The translations under genes were made by a program, and so were the position numbers. Shown piece by piece: positions 1-8,591 of a DNA stretch of 64,000 bases. Below the pieces are notes generated by a model. It worked only from the letters and a program-made list of their open reading frames with translations, searched no databases and was not told the DNA's origin. The stretch is from an uncultured Chloroflexus sp. (GTDB lineage: Bacteria; Chloroflexota; Chloroflexia; Chloroflexales; Chloroflexaceae): NCBI RefSeq assembly GCF_937951745.1, contig NZ_CALFBQ010000001.1, positions 1 through 64,000 of the forward strand, in the 5' to 3' direction. Position 1 is the first letter of the stretch. Each line of letters opens with the position of its first letter.

Positions 1-118
1 CAATGCTACACACACAGAGGTGATTGATGAGCTGAATTTTGATAGTAACGCCTCAAAGTTAGAACCAGCAGATGCCGAGCGACTTGCCCGTAAGATCGGT
101 GAAGCTATTGGGTGTTGA
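1..118 (+). CDS. C-terminal end of an unidentified protein (partial)
   Basis: An open frame enters from the left edge and ends at TGA 116-118, giving about 38 residues rich in Asp, Glu and Ala and ending in ARKIGEAIGC. The piece is too short to assign to a family. It lies on the same strand as, and about 100 bases before, a CARF-RelE gene, so it may belong to the same CRISPR-accessory cluster. That is inference from position only. Confidence 0.4.
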   Translation, partial: NATHTEVIDELNFDSNASKLEPADAERLARKIGEAIGC

Positions 119-220
119 TCGTAAGAGTTAGAAAAAAGAGAGAAAGCGTCCGTAAGATTGGCAAAGGCAACGCCTTCGCCCACCCGCCTACAGTACCCTT
201 CACTCACCAAAGGAGTCCCT

Positions 221-1351
221 ATGTCTCACAAGCGACTCATCGTTAGCACCGTAGGCATCTCGGTCTTCTTGAACATCCTCGACCCGTCGGAGGGCGCTTG
301 GCGTCAGCAACTGAACCAAGCGGCTAACGCGCAGCAGTTGAGCAGCGATTTGGCAGCGTTTGCCGATGAGTTAATGCTGCGAGCGGCGGATCGCCTTCAG
401 CAAGGCGACGTAGCCGAGCGCCGGCGCATCAGCGCCGAGCTGAACGGTATCTATGGCATCTACAACAACAACCTAGAAGCCGGGAAGGCCGACACGCACT
501 GCCTCATCGCCACCGACACCGCATTGGGCCGCAAGGCTGCCGAGGTGATCGAAGACTTTCTCAGGGAATGTGACCTGAGCGTGTATGTCTACGTGCCTGA
601 AAAGCTGTCCACGGCGACGCCGGCGGCATTCTCTAACGGTATGAAAGCGCTCATCTGTTGGTGCGAGGAGACTCTGCCCAGCCGCCGCGAGGAGGGCTAC
701 CGCGTGATCTTCAACCTCACCGCAGCATTCAAGAGCCTGCAAGGCTATCTCAGCGTCATGGGAATGTTCTACGCCGACGAGATGGTGTACATCTTTGAGG
801 GCAGTGAACAGCTCGTGTCCATCCCAAGGCTTCCTATTCAGGTGGATTTCGCTGCCTTGCGCGACCATCGCGTGGAGCTGGCGATGATGGCCGAGGGCCA
901 CATCTTCCCCTGCGCGCAAGTGGCTACCATTCCTGACAGCTTGCTCGACATTGACGAAAAGGGCGATGCTTGTCTCTCAGGTTGGGGTCAGCTCATCTGG
1001 AGTCGCGTGCGGCATGAACTCTTGAGCAAAGCGCTTCTGCAGTTTCCGCGATTGCACTATGACGAATCCTTCCAGCGCGACTTTAAGCAGGCTGATCAGA
1101 AAGAGCGAGTAAAGCTGCAAGAAACCCTTGCGAAGGTTGCCCATCTGCTTGAATATCATGGTGGCAATACCGCTGCGCTCAAGCAAGATGGCGGCCTTCA
1201 GTATGACATTTATACTGGCAAGAAGACTAGCGATGGTCGGCCTATTGGTCATTTCAGAGTAAATCAAGGTCGGCGGGTCAGTTGTACGGCCAAAGATGGC
1301 ATCTTATACCTGCGCCGCTACGGTGAACATTCGATCAACGACAATCCTTGA
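221..1351 (+). CDS. CARF-RelE fusion, Cami1-like type III CRISPR ancillary mRNA interferase
   Basis: A protein of 376 residues. The N-terminal ~200 residues resemble the APE2256-type CARF family: an early STVGIS motif after the first strand, LIATDTALGR, and the second-half motif FNLTAAFKSLQGY followed by MFYADEMVYIFEG and IPRLPI. CARF domains bind cyclic oligoadenylate made by Cas10. The last ~104 residues look like a RelE/ParE toxin fold: YDESFQRDFKQ helix, LKQDGGLQYDIYTG, GHFRVNQGRRVSC, then ILYLRRYGEH. CARF-RelE proteins of the Cami1 type are known to cleave mRNA on the ribosome after cOA signalling. The start at 221 follows AAGGAG with good spacing; the frame is open 21 codons further upstream but has no comparable ribosome site. 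The usual TGGFK of the family is TAAFK here, so ligand binding may be altered. Confidence 0.75.
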   Translation: MSHKRLIVSTVGISVFLNILDPSEGAWRQQLNQAANAQQLSSDLAAFADELMLRAADRLQQGDVAERRRISAELNGIYGIYNNNLEAGKADTHCLIATDTALGRKAAEVIEDFLRECDLSVYVYVPEKLSTATPAAFSNGMKALICWCEETLPSRREEGYRVIFNLTAAFKSLQGYLSVMGMFYADEMVYIFEGSEQLVSIPRLPIQVDFAALRDHRVELAMMAEGHIFPCAQVATIPDSLLDIDEKGDACLSGWGQLIWSRVRHELLSKALLQFPRLHYDESFQRDFKQADQKERVKLQETLAKVAHLLEYHGGNTAALKQDGGLQYDIYTGKKTSDGRPIGHFRVNQGRRVSCTAKDGILYLRRYGEHSINDNP

Positions 1352-1359
1352 GGCTGCCT

Positions 1360-1788
1360 ATGATCGCAATTGAAAAGGCCCGCGACCTGCTGGCCGCTCA
1401 CGACTTCATCGAGTTCGCCCTTCTGTTCGGTTCCTTTGCGCGGGGGAAGCCGAAACCGTGGAGCGATGTGGATATTGCAATTTTTGTCGCGCGGCCCCTT
1501 GACCTCTTGGAGATCGGGCAGCTTACGGCAGCGCTCGAGTGCAGCCTCGGTCGGGCAGTGGATGTGCTCGTCTTGAACACTGCGCTCGAACGCCATCCTG
1601 CCCTCGCCTACAACGTCGTCGCCGAAGGCTCGTTGCTGTTCTGTCGCCGACGGGAAACGTTCGTAAATTGCAAGACTCATATCATACTGCGATATCTCGA
1701 TACGGCGTTCCTGCGGTCAATGGTTGCACGCGCCTTTGAAGCGCGTCTGAACGCCGGCCGCTTCGGCGCCGGAGAGACTCATGCGTGA
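1360..1788 (+). CDS. mntA: MntA-type nucleotidyltransferase (HEPN/MNT antitoxin)
   Basis: A 142-residue minimal nucleotidyltransferase. The signature GSFARGKPKPWSDVD contains the G-S-x10-D-x-D pattern that binds Mg-ATP, and VDVLVLN follows as the third acidic strand. In known HEPN/MNT pairs, MntA transfers AMP groups to a tyrosine of the HepT RNase and silences it. The ATG at 1360 is chosen over an upstream TTG at 1348 that overlaps the previous stop; a TGAGG sequence precedes the ATG. The gene overlaps the next one (hepT) by 8 bases, the usual antitoxin-toxin coupling, but hepT is damaged here, so this protein may now be an orphan. It sits between two CARF-type genes. Confidence 0.85.
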   Translation: MIAIEKARDLLAAHDFIEFALLFGSFARGKPKPWSDVDIAIFVARPLDLLEIGQLTAALECSLGRAVDVLVLNTALERHPALAYNVVAEGSLLFCRRRETFVNCKTHIILRYLDTAFLRSMVARAFEARLNAGRFGAGETHA

Positions 1789-2215
1789 ACGATTGTTGCG
1801 CCTCGAAGTGAATGTGCGCGAGCTGGCGCGTTTTCGCTAGACGTACACACGTGAGGACGTGCGGCGCGAGCCTCATTTGGAATGGGCGTTGCGGTATGGA
1901 CTGCTGGAAGCCATTCAGATAGTCATTGATCTGAGTTGCCATATCGCTAGTGCGAGAAATCTGGATGCGTCTGCCACAGACGCCGAACGTGTCGAGCTAT
2001 TGAGCCGAGCTGGATTAGTAAGCGGTGATGTGGCGAAAACGGTGGTGGGAATGGTTGGTTTGCGTAATATTCTCGTTCGCGAATACATTTCTGTAGACCG
2101 CAGTCGTTTGTACGATCTTCTTGAACGTCTGAACGACTTCGCATGTTTGCTGAACAAATTCGGCCCTATATGTAGTGGAGGTAACGTATGGGCGTCTACC
2201 ATCTCATGGGCCTAG
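1781..2215 (+). pseudogene. hepT: HepT-type HEPN toxin, interrupted by an amber codon and lacking the catalytic His
   Basis: From ATG 1781 the frame reads RLLRLEVNVRELARFR and meets TAG at 1838-1840 (codon 20), then continues in the same frame as a normal HepT (LEWALRYGLLEAIQIVIDL, VELLSRAGLVSGDVAKTVV, RNILVREYISVD). A CAG-to-TAG transition would explain the stop. The HEPN RNase motif R-x4-6-H-x-Y, normally RNxLVHxY, reads RNILVREY: His is replaced by Arg, which also needs only one transition. A restart at GTG 1859 could give a fragment of about 118 residues without the first helix. Both changes point to loss of toxicity. The reading frame runs past the start of the following gene. Confidence 0.8.
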
Positions 2216-3174
2216 GCCGCTCGCCCGGCACCGTCATCGGGCCGTTGACCTATCTGGCGCATCGTTACACGCGCTGGAACGCCGACGACCAGCGGTTCTT
2301 CGCCCGCTCCGGCGAGGCCCGCCAGCGACAGGCGGGCGAGAAGGTCGGCGATGTGCAGGCCATTGTCCTTTTTACCACGCGCGAGGTATTGGACGGCAAG
2401 GTTCTGGCTTTTGACTATGTGGACAATCCGCCCGGCCGCATCGCCAAAGGGCCAGAGGTAAAGGGCGGCCCTATGAAAGAAGTGCTGCACGCGCTGCTCC
2501 GCCGCGAGTGGCCGGCTATCAGCGGTGGTCGCCGCGAGGGCACCCTCTTCTGGTGCGAGGTGGACCGCCGCGACATCCGCAGCACCTACGAGCGGGTGGT
2601 GCGGGTGGTGGCCGCGTTGGCCGGCGTCGGTGGGCAGGGCAAGGAGATGTGGGCCAACCTGACCGGCGGCAACAACGTCATCAATGCTGCCCTAGAACTG
2701 GCCGCTATGCTCTCCGGCAACGTGGCCCGGCTCTACTACGTCCAAGCTGAGAATCAGGACGCCGAGAAGTGCGTGCGCTACACCGCCGAAGATGGCTATT
2801 GGGTGGACCTGCCGGTAATGCCGCTGGCGATCAGCCGCGTGACTCGAGCCATTCTAGACCTGCTTGACCCTCCAAAGCCGATCTCCGCCAAGGAGCTATA
2901 TGGCCGCTTGTTGGAGCATCCCGAACATTGGAATCTCATACAGGGTGTGGCCTTTGAGATCTTTGAGGAGGTTTACCTGAAACCGATGCGGAAGCAGGGC
3001 CTTATCGCCGAATCCGGCGGTGGCTACATTGTTGGCCCGCAGTGGGAGCTGGTTCAACCCTATCAGCAAATCTTGGAAAATGCGCGTCCAGCCGACCTTC
3101 CTATCGAGCCTATCGAGGCGTTGGCCAAGCAAGAGTCGTGGCTTGAGGAAGAGAAGGTACCGTTGAAGTTCTGA
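2188..3174 (+). CDS. CARF-like protein with C-terminal winged-helix-like region
   Basis: A 328-residue protein. The N-terminus VYHLMGLGRSPGTVIGPL and, ~150 residues later, WANLTGGNNVINAALELAA are the paired Rossmann-type motifs expected of a CARF-like sensor of cyclic oligoadenylates. After about residue 215 comes a compact helical segment (SRVTRAILDLLDPPKPISAK, then LKPMRKQGLIAESGGGYIVG) that reads like a winged helix, suggesting a ligand-dependent transcription regulator, but an effector or ring nuclease role is not excluded. A strong GGAGGT lies 6 bases before ATG 2188, and the start lies inside the damaged hepT frame. The assignment rests on motif pattern and on the CARF-RelE neighbour, not on a search. 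Confidence 0.55.
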   Translation: MGVYHLMGLGRSPGTVIGPLTYLAHRYTRWNADDQRFFARSGEARQRQAGEKVGDVQAIVLFTTREVLDGKVLAFDYVDNPPGRIAKGPEVKGGPMKEVLHALLRREWPAISGGRREGTLFWCEVDRRDIRSTYERVVRVVAALAGVGGQGKEMWANLTGGNNVINAALELAAMLSGNVARLYYVQAENQDAEKCVRYTAEDGYWVDLPVMPLAISRVTRAILDLLDPPKPISAKELYGRLLEHPEHWNLIQGVAFEIFEEVYLKPMRKQGLIAESGGGYIVGPQWELVQPYQQILENARPADLPIEPIEALAKQESWLEEEKVPLKF

Positions 3175-3526
3175 GATACGTGTGGCATACGGTTCGTCTC
3201 TTGTAATTAGGGCAGGAGTCTTTTCTGGGTGTTGAGAGTGGATACATTCGTGGCAAAAGGTTCTCTTCTCAGCTCCAAGGATCTTGGCGTCTTTACCCGT
3301 TGCTGCCCGCAGCTTGGTGGTTGACGCACGCGCAAGAAGCGTTGCAGGGATATGGTGTTCTCTCTGAACGTTTCTGTAACGGCTAAGGCGTGAAGTTCTT
3401 TTAGCAGTTGTGCAGTGCTGATCCTGCACGTATTGGTAACTCGCGCTCACACCCAAAGCGGCTGCTCTCGCGCACGCCACTGATCTCCCCTTTTCCGCTC
3501 GACAGCTAACTCATGCGCACAGAGAT
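3175..3526. other. Intergenic stretch without a recognisable gene
   Basis: About 350 bases between the CARF-like gene and the chemotaxis promoter. No frame on either strand has a recognisable protein pattern, and a minus-strand open frame here is mostly the complement of the preceding gene. The stretch marks the boundary between the defence patch and the signalling block. It could hold decayed mobile DNA, but nothing seen proves this. Confidence 0.5.
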
Positions 3527-3556
3527 TTGGTCAACCGCCACAAAACACGTTATAAT
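3527..3556 (+). promoter_or_regulatory. Sigma-70-type promoter of the chemotaxis cluster
   Basis: TTGGTC at 3527-3532 and a perfect TATAAT at 3551-3556 are separated by 18 bases. The first cheW start lies 41 bases after the -10 box, a normal leader length. Confidence 0.7.
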
Positions 3557-3596
3557 CGCCGGTAATGTCGCTTTTTCTGAAACGTAGCGATCAGGT

Positions 3597-4058
3597 ATGC
3601 AAACCTCACCGACCCAACCAGTTGCCAGCACCGCATACCTTTTGTTTCGGGTCGCCGCCGAGCGCTATGCGCTGGCTAGTGCGTCGGTGCGCGAAATTAT
3701 CCGCTGGCGATTGCCGACGCCGGTGCCGGGGGCGCCGCCGCTGCTGCCCGGTGTGATTAACCAGCGTGGGCAGATTTTGGCGATCATTGATCTGCGCTTG
3801 TTGCTGGGGCTGGTCGCCGCTGCGCCCGATCGCGCCACGCGCCTGATTTGGGTGCATCACAGCGGCATTGACGCTGCGTTGCTGGTTGATGCCGTGGATG
3901 ATTTGATCGCGATCGAGCCATCGCAGATCGAGCCGCCACCGGTGCATGTAGCCGGCCCGGCGCAACGAGTGATCCATGCCCTCTATCGCCATCATGATCA
4001 GCCGGTGGCAATTCTTGATCCGGCTGCATTGTTTGCGCTGGTGCAGGAGGCAGCGTGA
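3597..4058 (+). CDS. cheW: CheW-type chemotaxis coupling protein (first copy)
   Basis: A 153-residue single-domain CheW, matching the usual family length. Typical patterns are the first strand AYLLFRVAAERYALASASV with VREII, the central LPGVINQRGQILAIIDLR, and LVDAVDDLIAIEPSQIEPPP before the C-terminal strand PVAILDPAALF. CheW bridges receptors to the CheA kinase at the membrane. It is the first gene after a good promoter and overlaps the next gene by four bases (GTGA), indicating translational coupling. The ribosome site before ATG 3597 is weak. Confidence 0.88.
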   Translation: MQTSPTQPVASTAYLLFRVAAERYALASASVREIIRWRLPTPVPGAPPLLPGVINQRGQILAIIDLRLLLGLVAAAPDRATRLIWVHHSGIDAALLVDAVDDLIAIEPSQIEPPPVHVAGPAQRVIHALYRHHDQPVAILDPAALFALVQEAA

Positions 4059-4456
4059 TCTTGCTCATCGAAACCGTTGCTCGCCGGTACGTGTGCCGGC
4101 AGCACGACGTCGATAGCGTTGGTTTGGCCACTCAGGCCGATCACGACGAGCGTGGACGTCGCATTATTCGCCATCACCTAGGGCCGCTGCTTGATCCTGC
4201 TGATCCGCCGGCATTGAGCCGGTTGCATGCCCTCACGATTGGTTTGCGGCGGCGGGTGGTGGAATTCGTGGTGCCGCGGGTTGATCTGTTGGCTGAAACG
4301 CCGGTGATTATGCCGCTGGCGCCGTTTCTAGCGGCCCGGTTACGCTTGCCTTGGGCCAACGGGGTGGCTCTGCTTGATGATCAGCCGGTTATTGCCCTTG
4401 ATCTGCGCCGGATGGCTGCCGATCTCGCTTTGGGTCTTCGTTTGGCTCATGCTTGA
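4055..4456 (+). CDS. Short CheW-like protein (second copy)
   Basis: A 133-residue protein starting at GTG 4055 inside the stop of the first cheW. It is shorter and more divergent than CheW but keeps a recognisable frame: FVVPRVDLLAETPVIMPLAP, LPWANGVALLDDQPVIALDL. It probably acts as a second adaptor or competes for receptor or CheA contacts. Placement between cheW and the receptor gene supports a coupling role. The family call is moderate because the N-terminal half matches CheW poorly. Confidence 0.6.
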   Translation: MILLIETVARRYVCRQHDVDSVGLATQADHDERGRRIIRHHLGPLLDPADPPALSRLHALTIGLRRRVVEFVVPRVDLLAETPVIMPLAPFLAARLRLPWANGVALLDDQPVIALDLRRMAADLALGLRLAHA

Positions 4457-4465
4457 GGAAGCGTT

Positions 4466-5959
4466 ATGAATTCGGGAATCTCCGTTGGTTCGTCTGCTGA
4501 ACTCTCGGCCTTACGCGAAAATCGCGTGATGTTGCGCTGGTTAATCATCGTCAGCGTTGCGGTGCTGCTGGTCTTTTGGCTATTTGGGATGGTTTTGTGG
4601 TTCATGAGCCGCGTTGATCTGACCACCTTGGTGCTGGCTAGTCTGGTCACACTGGTTGGCCTTGCGATGTATGGTGTAGCAGCGTGGTTTGTCCGGCAAC
4701 AGCAAACTATTTTAGGCCGGCGGTGGCTCTTTTTGGCGATGGTGGCCGGCGCGGCGATGGTGCCCTTGCTGTTTGGCGGCGCTGATGGGGCGCGGGTTGT
4801 GGTGCTGTTTGTGCCGATTGTCACCGCCGGCTTGCTCGGTAGCGGGCGAGATACGTTGCTGGTCAGCCTTGCCGGGGTGTTGGTGTATGTGGGGTTGCTG
4901 CTTGCTGAGCAGTTTTCGCAGGTGCAACCGTTTCTTGAAGATAATGTAGTCATTGATTCGTTCTTTTTGATTCTGACGATCAGTGCGATCGGGACGCTGG
5001 CATGGCTTAGTAGCCGCGATTTGAGCCGGGCGCTGGCCGAGTCGCATTCACGCGCTGAAGAGCTGCTGCGCAATACTGAAACGTTGATGGAGAAGAATAT
5101 CCAGCAGGTTGAGTTGGGGAGTGAGCTAGCAGCAGCGGCAGCCGAGCTGCAAGCCAATTCGCAACAACAGGCCGGCGGCGCCAGCGAGCAGGCCAGTGCT
5201 GTCTCGGAAGTCTCGACGACAATTGAAGAGTTGGGCAGCACCGCTCGCCAAATTGCGCAAGCGGCCGAACATGTCTCGGAAGCGGCTCAGCAAACGCTTG
5301 AGCAACTGAGCAGTGGTCAAGAAGCAGTTGACCAAAGTATTCAGGCGATGGAACGCATCCGCCAGCGGGTGCAGGATATTTCGGCGCGCGTGCTTGGTCT
5401 GGGTGAGCGCTCGCAGCAGATCGGCGAGATTATCGATTTGATCGACGATATTTCGGATGAAACGCATCTGCTGGCGCTGAATGCAGCGATCGAGGCGGCT
5501 GGCGCCGGCGAATACGGTCGCCGCTTTGCTGTTGTCGCCGCTGAAGTCAAGAGTCTGGCTAATCGCACTTTGGCTGCCGCAAAAGAGGTGAAAGGAGTGA
5601 TTGCCGAGATTCGGCAAGCCACCAGCGCCGCAGTGTTAGCGGCTGAAGAGGGCAGCAAAGAGGTTGAGCGTGGCGTTGAATTGGCCCATCGCGCTGGTCA
5701 AGTGATGGACAACATCGTGATGGTGGCTGAGCGTACTGCGCAGGCTGCCGCTGAGATTGGACTAGCGACGGCGCAGCAGCAGAGCGCTAGCGAGCAGGTG
5801 GTCGAGACGATGCGCGAGATTGCCGAGGTGGCCCGTCAGTCGGCGCTCAGCGCGCGCCAGATGGCCGAGTCTGCCGCAAAGCTGACTGCTATCGCGGCCC
5901 GTCTGCACGGGATTGCGAATATTGATAATGATCGTCCCGCGCAGTGGCGGGATCGCTGA
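4466..5959 (+). CDS. Methyl-accepting chemotaxis protein with a six-helix membrane sensor
   Basis: A 497-residue receptor. Six hydrophobic segments fall between residues ~20 and ~190 with very short loops, so there is no large periplasmic sensor domain and no clear HAMP domain. A long coiled coil follows, with the signalling tip [20 protein letters not shown] and [15 protein letters not shown]. The tip begins [12 protein letters not shown], with His where most receptors have Asn. Such membrane-only sensors tend to report membrane or energy state, which is inference here. Methylation would be by CheR and CheB encoded four and three genes downstream. GAGGAAG precedes ATG 4466. Confidence 0.88.
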   Translation: MNSGISVGSSAELSALRENRVMLRWLIIVSVAVLLVFWLFGMVLWFMSRVDLTTLVLASLVTLVGLAMYGVAAWFVRQQQTILGRRWLFLAMVAGAAMVPLLFGGADGARVVVLFVPIVTAGLLGSGRDTLLVSLAGVLVYVGLLLAEQFSQVQPFLEDNVVIDSFFLILTISAIGTLAWLSSRDLSRALAESHSRAEELLRNTETLMEKNIQQVELGSELAAAAAELQANSQQQAGGASEQASAVSEVSTTIEELGSTARQIAQAAEHVSEAAQQTLEQLSSGQEAVDQSIQAMERIRQRVQDISARVLGLGERSQQIGEIIDLIDDISDETHLLALNAAIEAAGAGEYGRRFAVVAAEVKSLANRTLAAAKEVKGVIAEIRQATSAAVLAAEEGSKEVERGVELAHRAGQVMDNIVMVAERTAQAAAEIGLATAQQQSASEQVVETMREIAEVARQSALSARQMAESAAKLTAIAARLHGIANIDNDRPAQWRDR

Positions 5960-5965
5960 CAACGT

Positions 5966-8188
5966 ATGGATCTGACAAGTTTCTACGCCCAATTTCGTGA
6001 TGAGACGGCTGATAACCTGCGCGTCTTGAACGATGCATTGCTGGCGATCGAGGGGCAAGCTGGCGAAACGCTGCGTCGCAGCGAGTTAGATCGTGCCTTT
6101 CGCGCGGTACATACGATTAAGGGGGCGGCTCGCATGCTTGGTTTCGATCCGATCGCGCAGGTGGCGCATGCGATTGAACACGTGTTGGGTGAGATCCGTC
6201 AAGAACGGTGTACGCTGGATCGACCATTGGCTGATTTGCTGCTGCGCGGTGGCGACCTGATTGGACAGTTGGTGGCTGAGGCGCCCCAGATGCCGGCCCC
6301 GGCGCTGGCTGCCGTGCCTGAGATTGTGCAAGCGTTAGGCGCCGCTAGCCCGGCTGAGCCGGCAGCCGCGCCGTCATCACCACCGGCAGCCGCGCCGCAA
6401 CCACCGCCGGCGCTGGCTGAACCGGCACCGCGTGCAGCTCGCCAGACCGTGCGGGTACGAGTTGACCGGCTCGACCGGCTGTTTAATCTGGCCGGCGAGT
6501 TGGCGGTTAATCAGCAGTGGTTAGGAGAGGTTGGGCAGGAGCTGTATCGGTTGCAAGAGGCGGTGGAGCGCCAACAGCGCGCGGTGCAGGCGCTGGAACG
6601 GGAATTGGCCCGGTTGCGGTTTTCACCCACCCAGCGTCAGGCGCTGGATGCGCGTTTGGCGACGTTGCGAGACGCGCAGGCTGCGCTGGCCGATCTTGCG
6701 CAACGCCAGAGCGACCGGCTCGATCGCCATCTGGCTCGCCAGCAGATGCTGGTCAAAGATCTTGAGCAAGAGGTCATGGCAGTACGGCTGTTGCCGATTG
6801 CGACGATCTTCAATTCCCTGCCGCGCCTTGTGCGTGATCTGGCAGCGGCGACGAACAAGCAGGCGACGATCGAGATCCGCGGCGAGACGACCGAACTCGA
6901 CCGGAAGGTGCTGGAAGTGATCAGTGACCCGCTGGTGCATCTGGTGCGGAACGCGGTGGATCACGGGCTAGAAGCGCCGGATGAGCGGGTTGCCGCCGGG
7001 AAGCCGCCCGTCGGTTTGATTCAGATCAGCGCCGAGTCGGCTGGCAATGAGGTGCGCATCCAGATCCGCGATGATGGGCGTGGGATTGATCCCGAACGGG
7101 TGCGCCAGCGAGCGGTGGAGCTGGGGATGTTGGGCGCCGAACGGGCACGTCAACTTGATACGCAAGAAGCGCTGGATGTGATCTTCCAGCCGGGTTTTTC
7201 GACCGCCCGCACCGTGACCGAGATCTCAGGTCGCGGCGTTGGGATGGACATCGTCCGCGCCAATCTGATCGAACTCGGCGGGCAGGTACGGGTCGATTCA
7301 ATCGTAGGCCAAGGCACGACCGTCACCCTGACCATCCCGCTCACGTTGATCACTAGCCGGGTGTTGTTGGTGCAGGCTGGTCGCCAAATGTTAGCATTGC
7401 CGGCAGCGACGATTCGGGGTATTCTGTGGGTGCGGCGCGATCAGGTACAGTTAATCGATGGCCAACCGACTATTGCCTATCAACAGCAGACCGTAGCGCT
7501 GCTGTCACTGGCCGAACTGTTGGGCATGAACGTCGACGCGCCGCTCGTGCGCCATCCGCGTGCGCCGGCGCTGTTACTCAATGCGCGCCAACGGCGCATT
7601 GCCCTGTTGGTGGATGATCTCCTCGACGAGCGCGAGGCGGTTGTCAAACCGCTTGGCCCGCTCTTCGCCCGCCGTCCGGCCTTAAGTGGCGCGGTGCAAC
7701 TCGGTGATGGCGGTCTCGCCTTGCTGATCAATCCGCTCCAACTCATCGAAGGCGGCGCGCGGCGCGCGGCAGCGCTGCCAGTGCTCAGCCAGTCACTGCG
7801 CGATGAATCGCGGCGAGCACGCTTACTCGTGGTTGATGACTCGTTCACGACGCGCGAACTGCTACGCAGTATTCTGCAATCGGCCGGCTATGAGGTAACT
7901 GTGGCGATTGATGGGGCCGATGCGCTTGACAGGCTGCGTTCCACGACCTACGATCTGGTAGTAAGTGATATCGAGATGCCTCGTGTCGATGGATTTACCC
8001 TCACGACTCGGATCCGGCGCGAGTTAGCCCTCTCGGAGCTGCCGGTCGTACTAATTACCAGCCTTGCCTCTGAAGAACATCGTCGTCGCGGTCTTGAAGC
8101 AGGGGCGCAGGCCTACATCGTGAAGAGCCAGTTTAATCAAGACAGCTTGCTGAAAGTCATTCAGCAGTTGCTCGGCCACGAGGAGTAG
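5966..8188 (+). CDS. cheA: Hybrid chemotaxis histidine kinase CheA with C-terminal receiver
   Basis: A 740-residue CheA. The Hpt domain carries the phosphorylated His in HTIKGAARMLG (His49). A Pro/Ala-rich linker (about residues 115-155) replaces an obvious CheY/CheB-docking P2 domain. A dimerisation region enriched in Gln and Arg follows, then the kinase core with N-box LVHLVRNAVDHGLE (about 322-335), IRDDGRGID and ISGRGVGMD. A CheW-like domain spans about 470-600. A receiver fills residues ~618-740 with acceptor Asp668 in VVSDIEMPRVDG. The fused receiver, a CheAY arrangement, may act as a phosphate sink or feedback element. The gene is followed after two bases by cheY. Confidence 0.93.
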   Translation: MDLTSFYAQFRDETADNLRVLNDALLAIEGQAGETLRRSELDRAFRAVHTIKGAARMLGFDPIAQVAHAIEHVLGEIRQERCTLDRPLADLLLRGGDLIGQLVAEAPQMPAPALAAVPEIVQALGAASPAEPAAAPSSPPAAAPQPPPALAEPAPRAARQTVRVRVDRLDRLFNLAGELAVNQQWLGEVGQELYRLQEAVERQQRAVQALERELARLRFSPTQRQALDARLATLRDAQAALADLAQRQSDRLDRHLARQQMLVKDLEQEVMAVRLLPIATIFNSLPRLVRDLAAATNKQATIEIRGETTELDRKVLEVISDPLVHLVRNAVDHGLEAPDERVAAGKPPVGLIQISAESAGNEVRIQIRDDGRGIDPERVRQRAVELGMLGAERARQLDTQEALDVIFQPGFSTARTVTEISGRGVGMDIVRANLIELGGQVRVDSIVGQGTTVTLTIPLTLITSRVLLVQAGRQMLALPAATIRGILWVRRDQVQLIDGQPTIAYQQQTVALLSLAELLGMNVDAPLVRHPRAPALLLNARQRRIALLVDDLLDEREAVVKPLGPLFARRPALSGAVQLGDGGLALLINPLQLIEGGARRAAALPVLSQSLRDESRRARLLVVDDSFTTRELLRSILQSAGYEVTVAIDGADALDRLRSTTYDLVVSDIEMPRVDGFTLTTRIRRELALSELPVVLITSLASEEHRRRGLEAGAQAYIVKSQFNQDSLLKVIQQLLGHEE

Positions 8189-8190
8189 CT

Positions 8191-8550
8191 ATGCCAACCA
8201 TTTTGGTCGTCGATGATAGCCGTCTCGTCACCGATATTGTCAAAATGCGGCTCGAAATGTACGGCTACACCGTTCAGCTTGCGCATAGCGGTGAAGAGGC
8301 ACTCGAGGCAATTGCCGCCGAGCCGCCCGATCTACTGGTGCTCGATGTACAGATGCCCGGCATTGATGGCTACGAGGTGTGCCGGCGCATTCGCGAGAAT
8401 CCGGCCCTTGACGATTTGCGCATCATTATGCTCACCTCGTCGGATGACAAACGGGCTGCGTTTGAGGCTGGCGTTGATGATTATTTGAACAAAGACATCG
8501 ATCTCCTCAATCTGCCTAATCGGGTGCGGTTGGTATTAGATATGGAATAG
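8191..8550 (+). CDS. cheY: CheY-type single-domain response regulator
   Basis: A 119-residue receiver with the acidic pair Asp8-Asp9, acceptor Asp52 in LVLDVQMPGIDG and the Thr/Ser switch in IIMLTSSDD. No output domain follows. It starts two bases after cheA ends, so it is the likely diffusible output of this pathway. The usual Lys-Pro near the end of the fold reads NKDID, so the conserved Lys is kept but Pro is lost. The target could be a gliding or pilus motor; no such motor gene is in the window. Confidence 0.88.
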   Translation: MPTILVVDDSRLVTDIVKMRLEMYGYTVQLAHSGEEALEAIAAEPPDLLVLDVQMPGIDGYEVCRRIRENPALDDLRIIMLTSSDDKRAAFEAGVDDYLNKDIDLLNLPNRVRLVLDME

Positions 8551-8591
8551 CAGCGTAGCCAATCGGCGGCATACCCGGCGAGTAGATACCC

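Noticed and set aside
2896-3480. Minus-strand open frame of 194 codons across the end of the CARF-like gene and the following gap
   Set aside because: Most of it is the complement of a well-supported plus-strand gene, and the rest has no family-like pattern or ribosome site.
1-3600. CRISPR array expected next to the CARF-RelE gene
   Set aside because: No regularly spaced 25-40 base repeats are present here or elsewhere in the window; any array must lie outside.
4447-5241. Minus-strand open frame of 264 codons inside the chemoreceptor gene
   Set aside because: Ser/Thr/Arg-rich composition typical of antisense reading of a GC-rich gene; the plus-strand receptor is certain.
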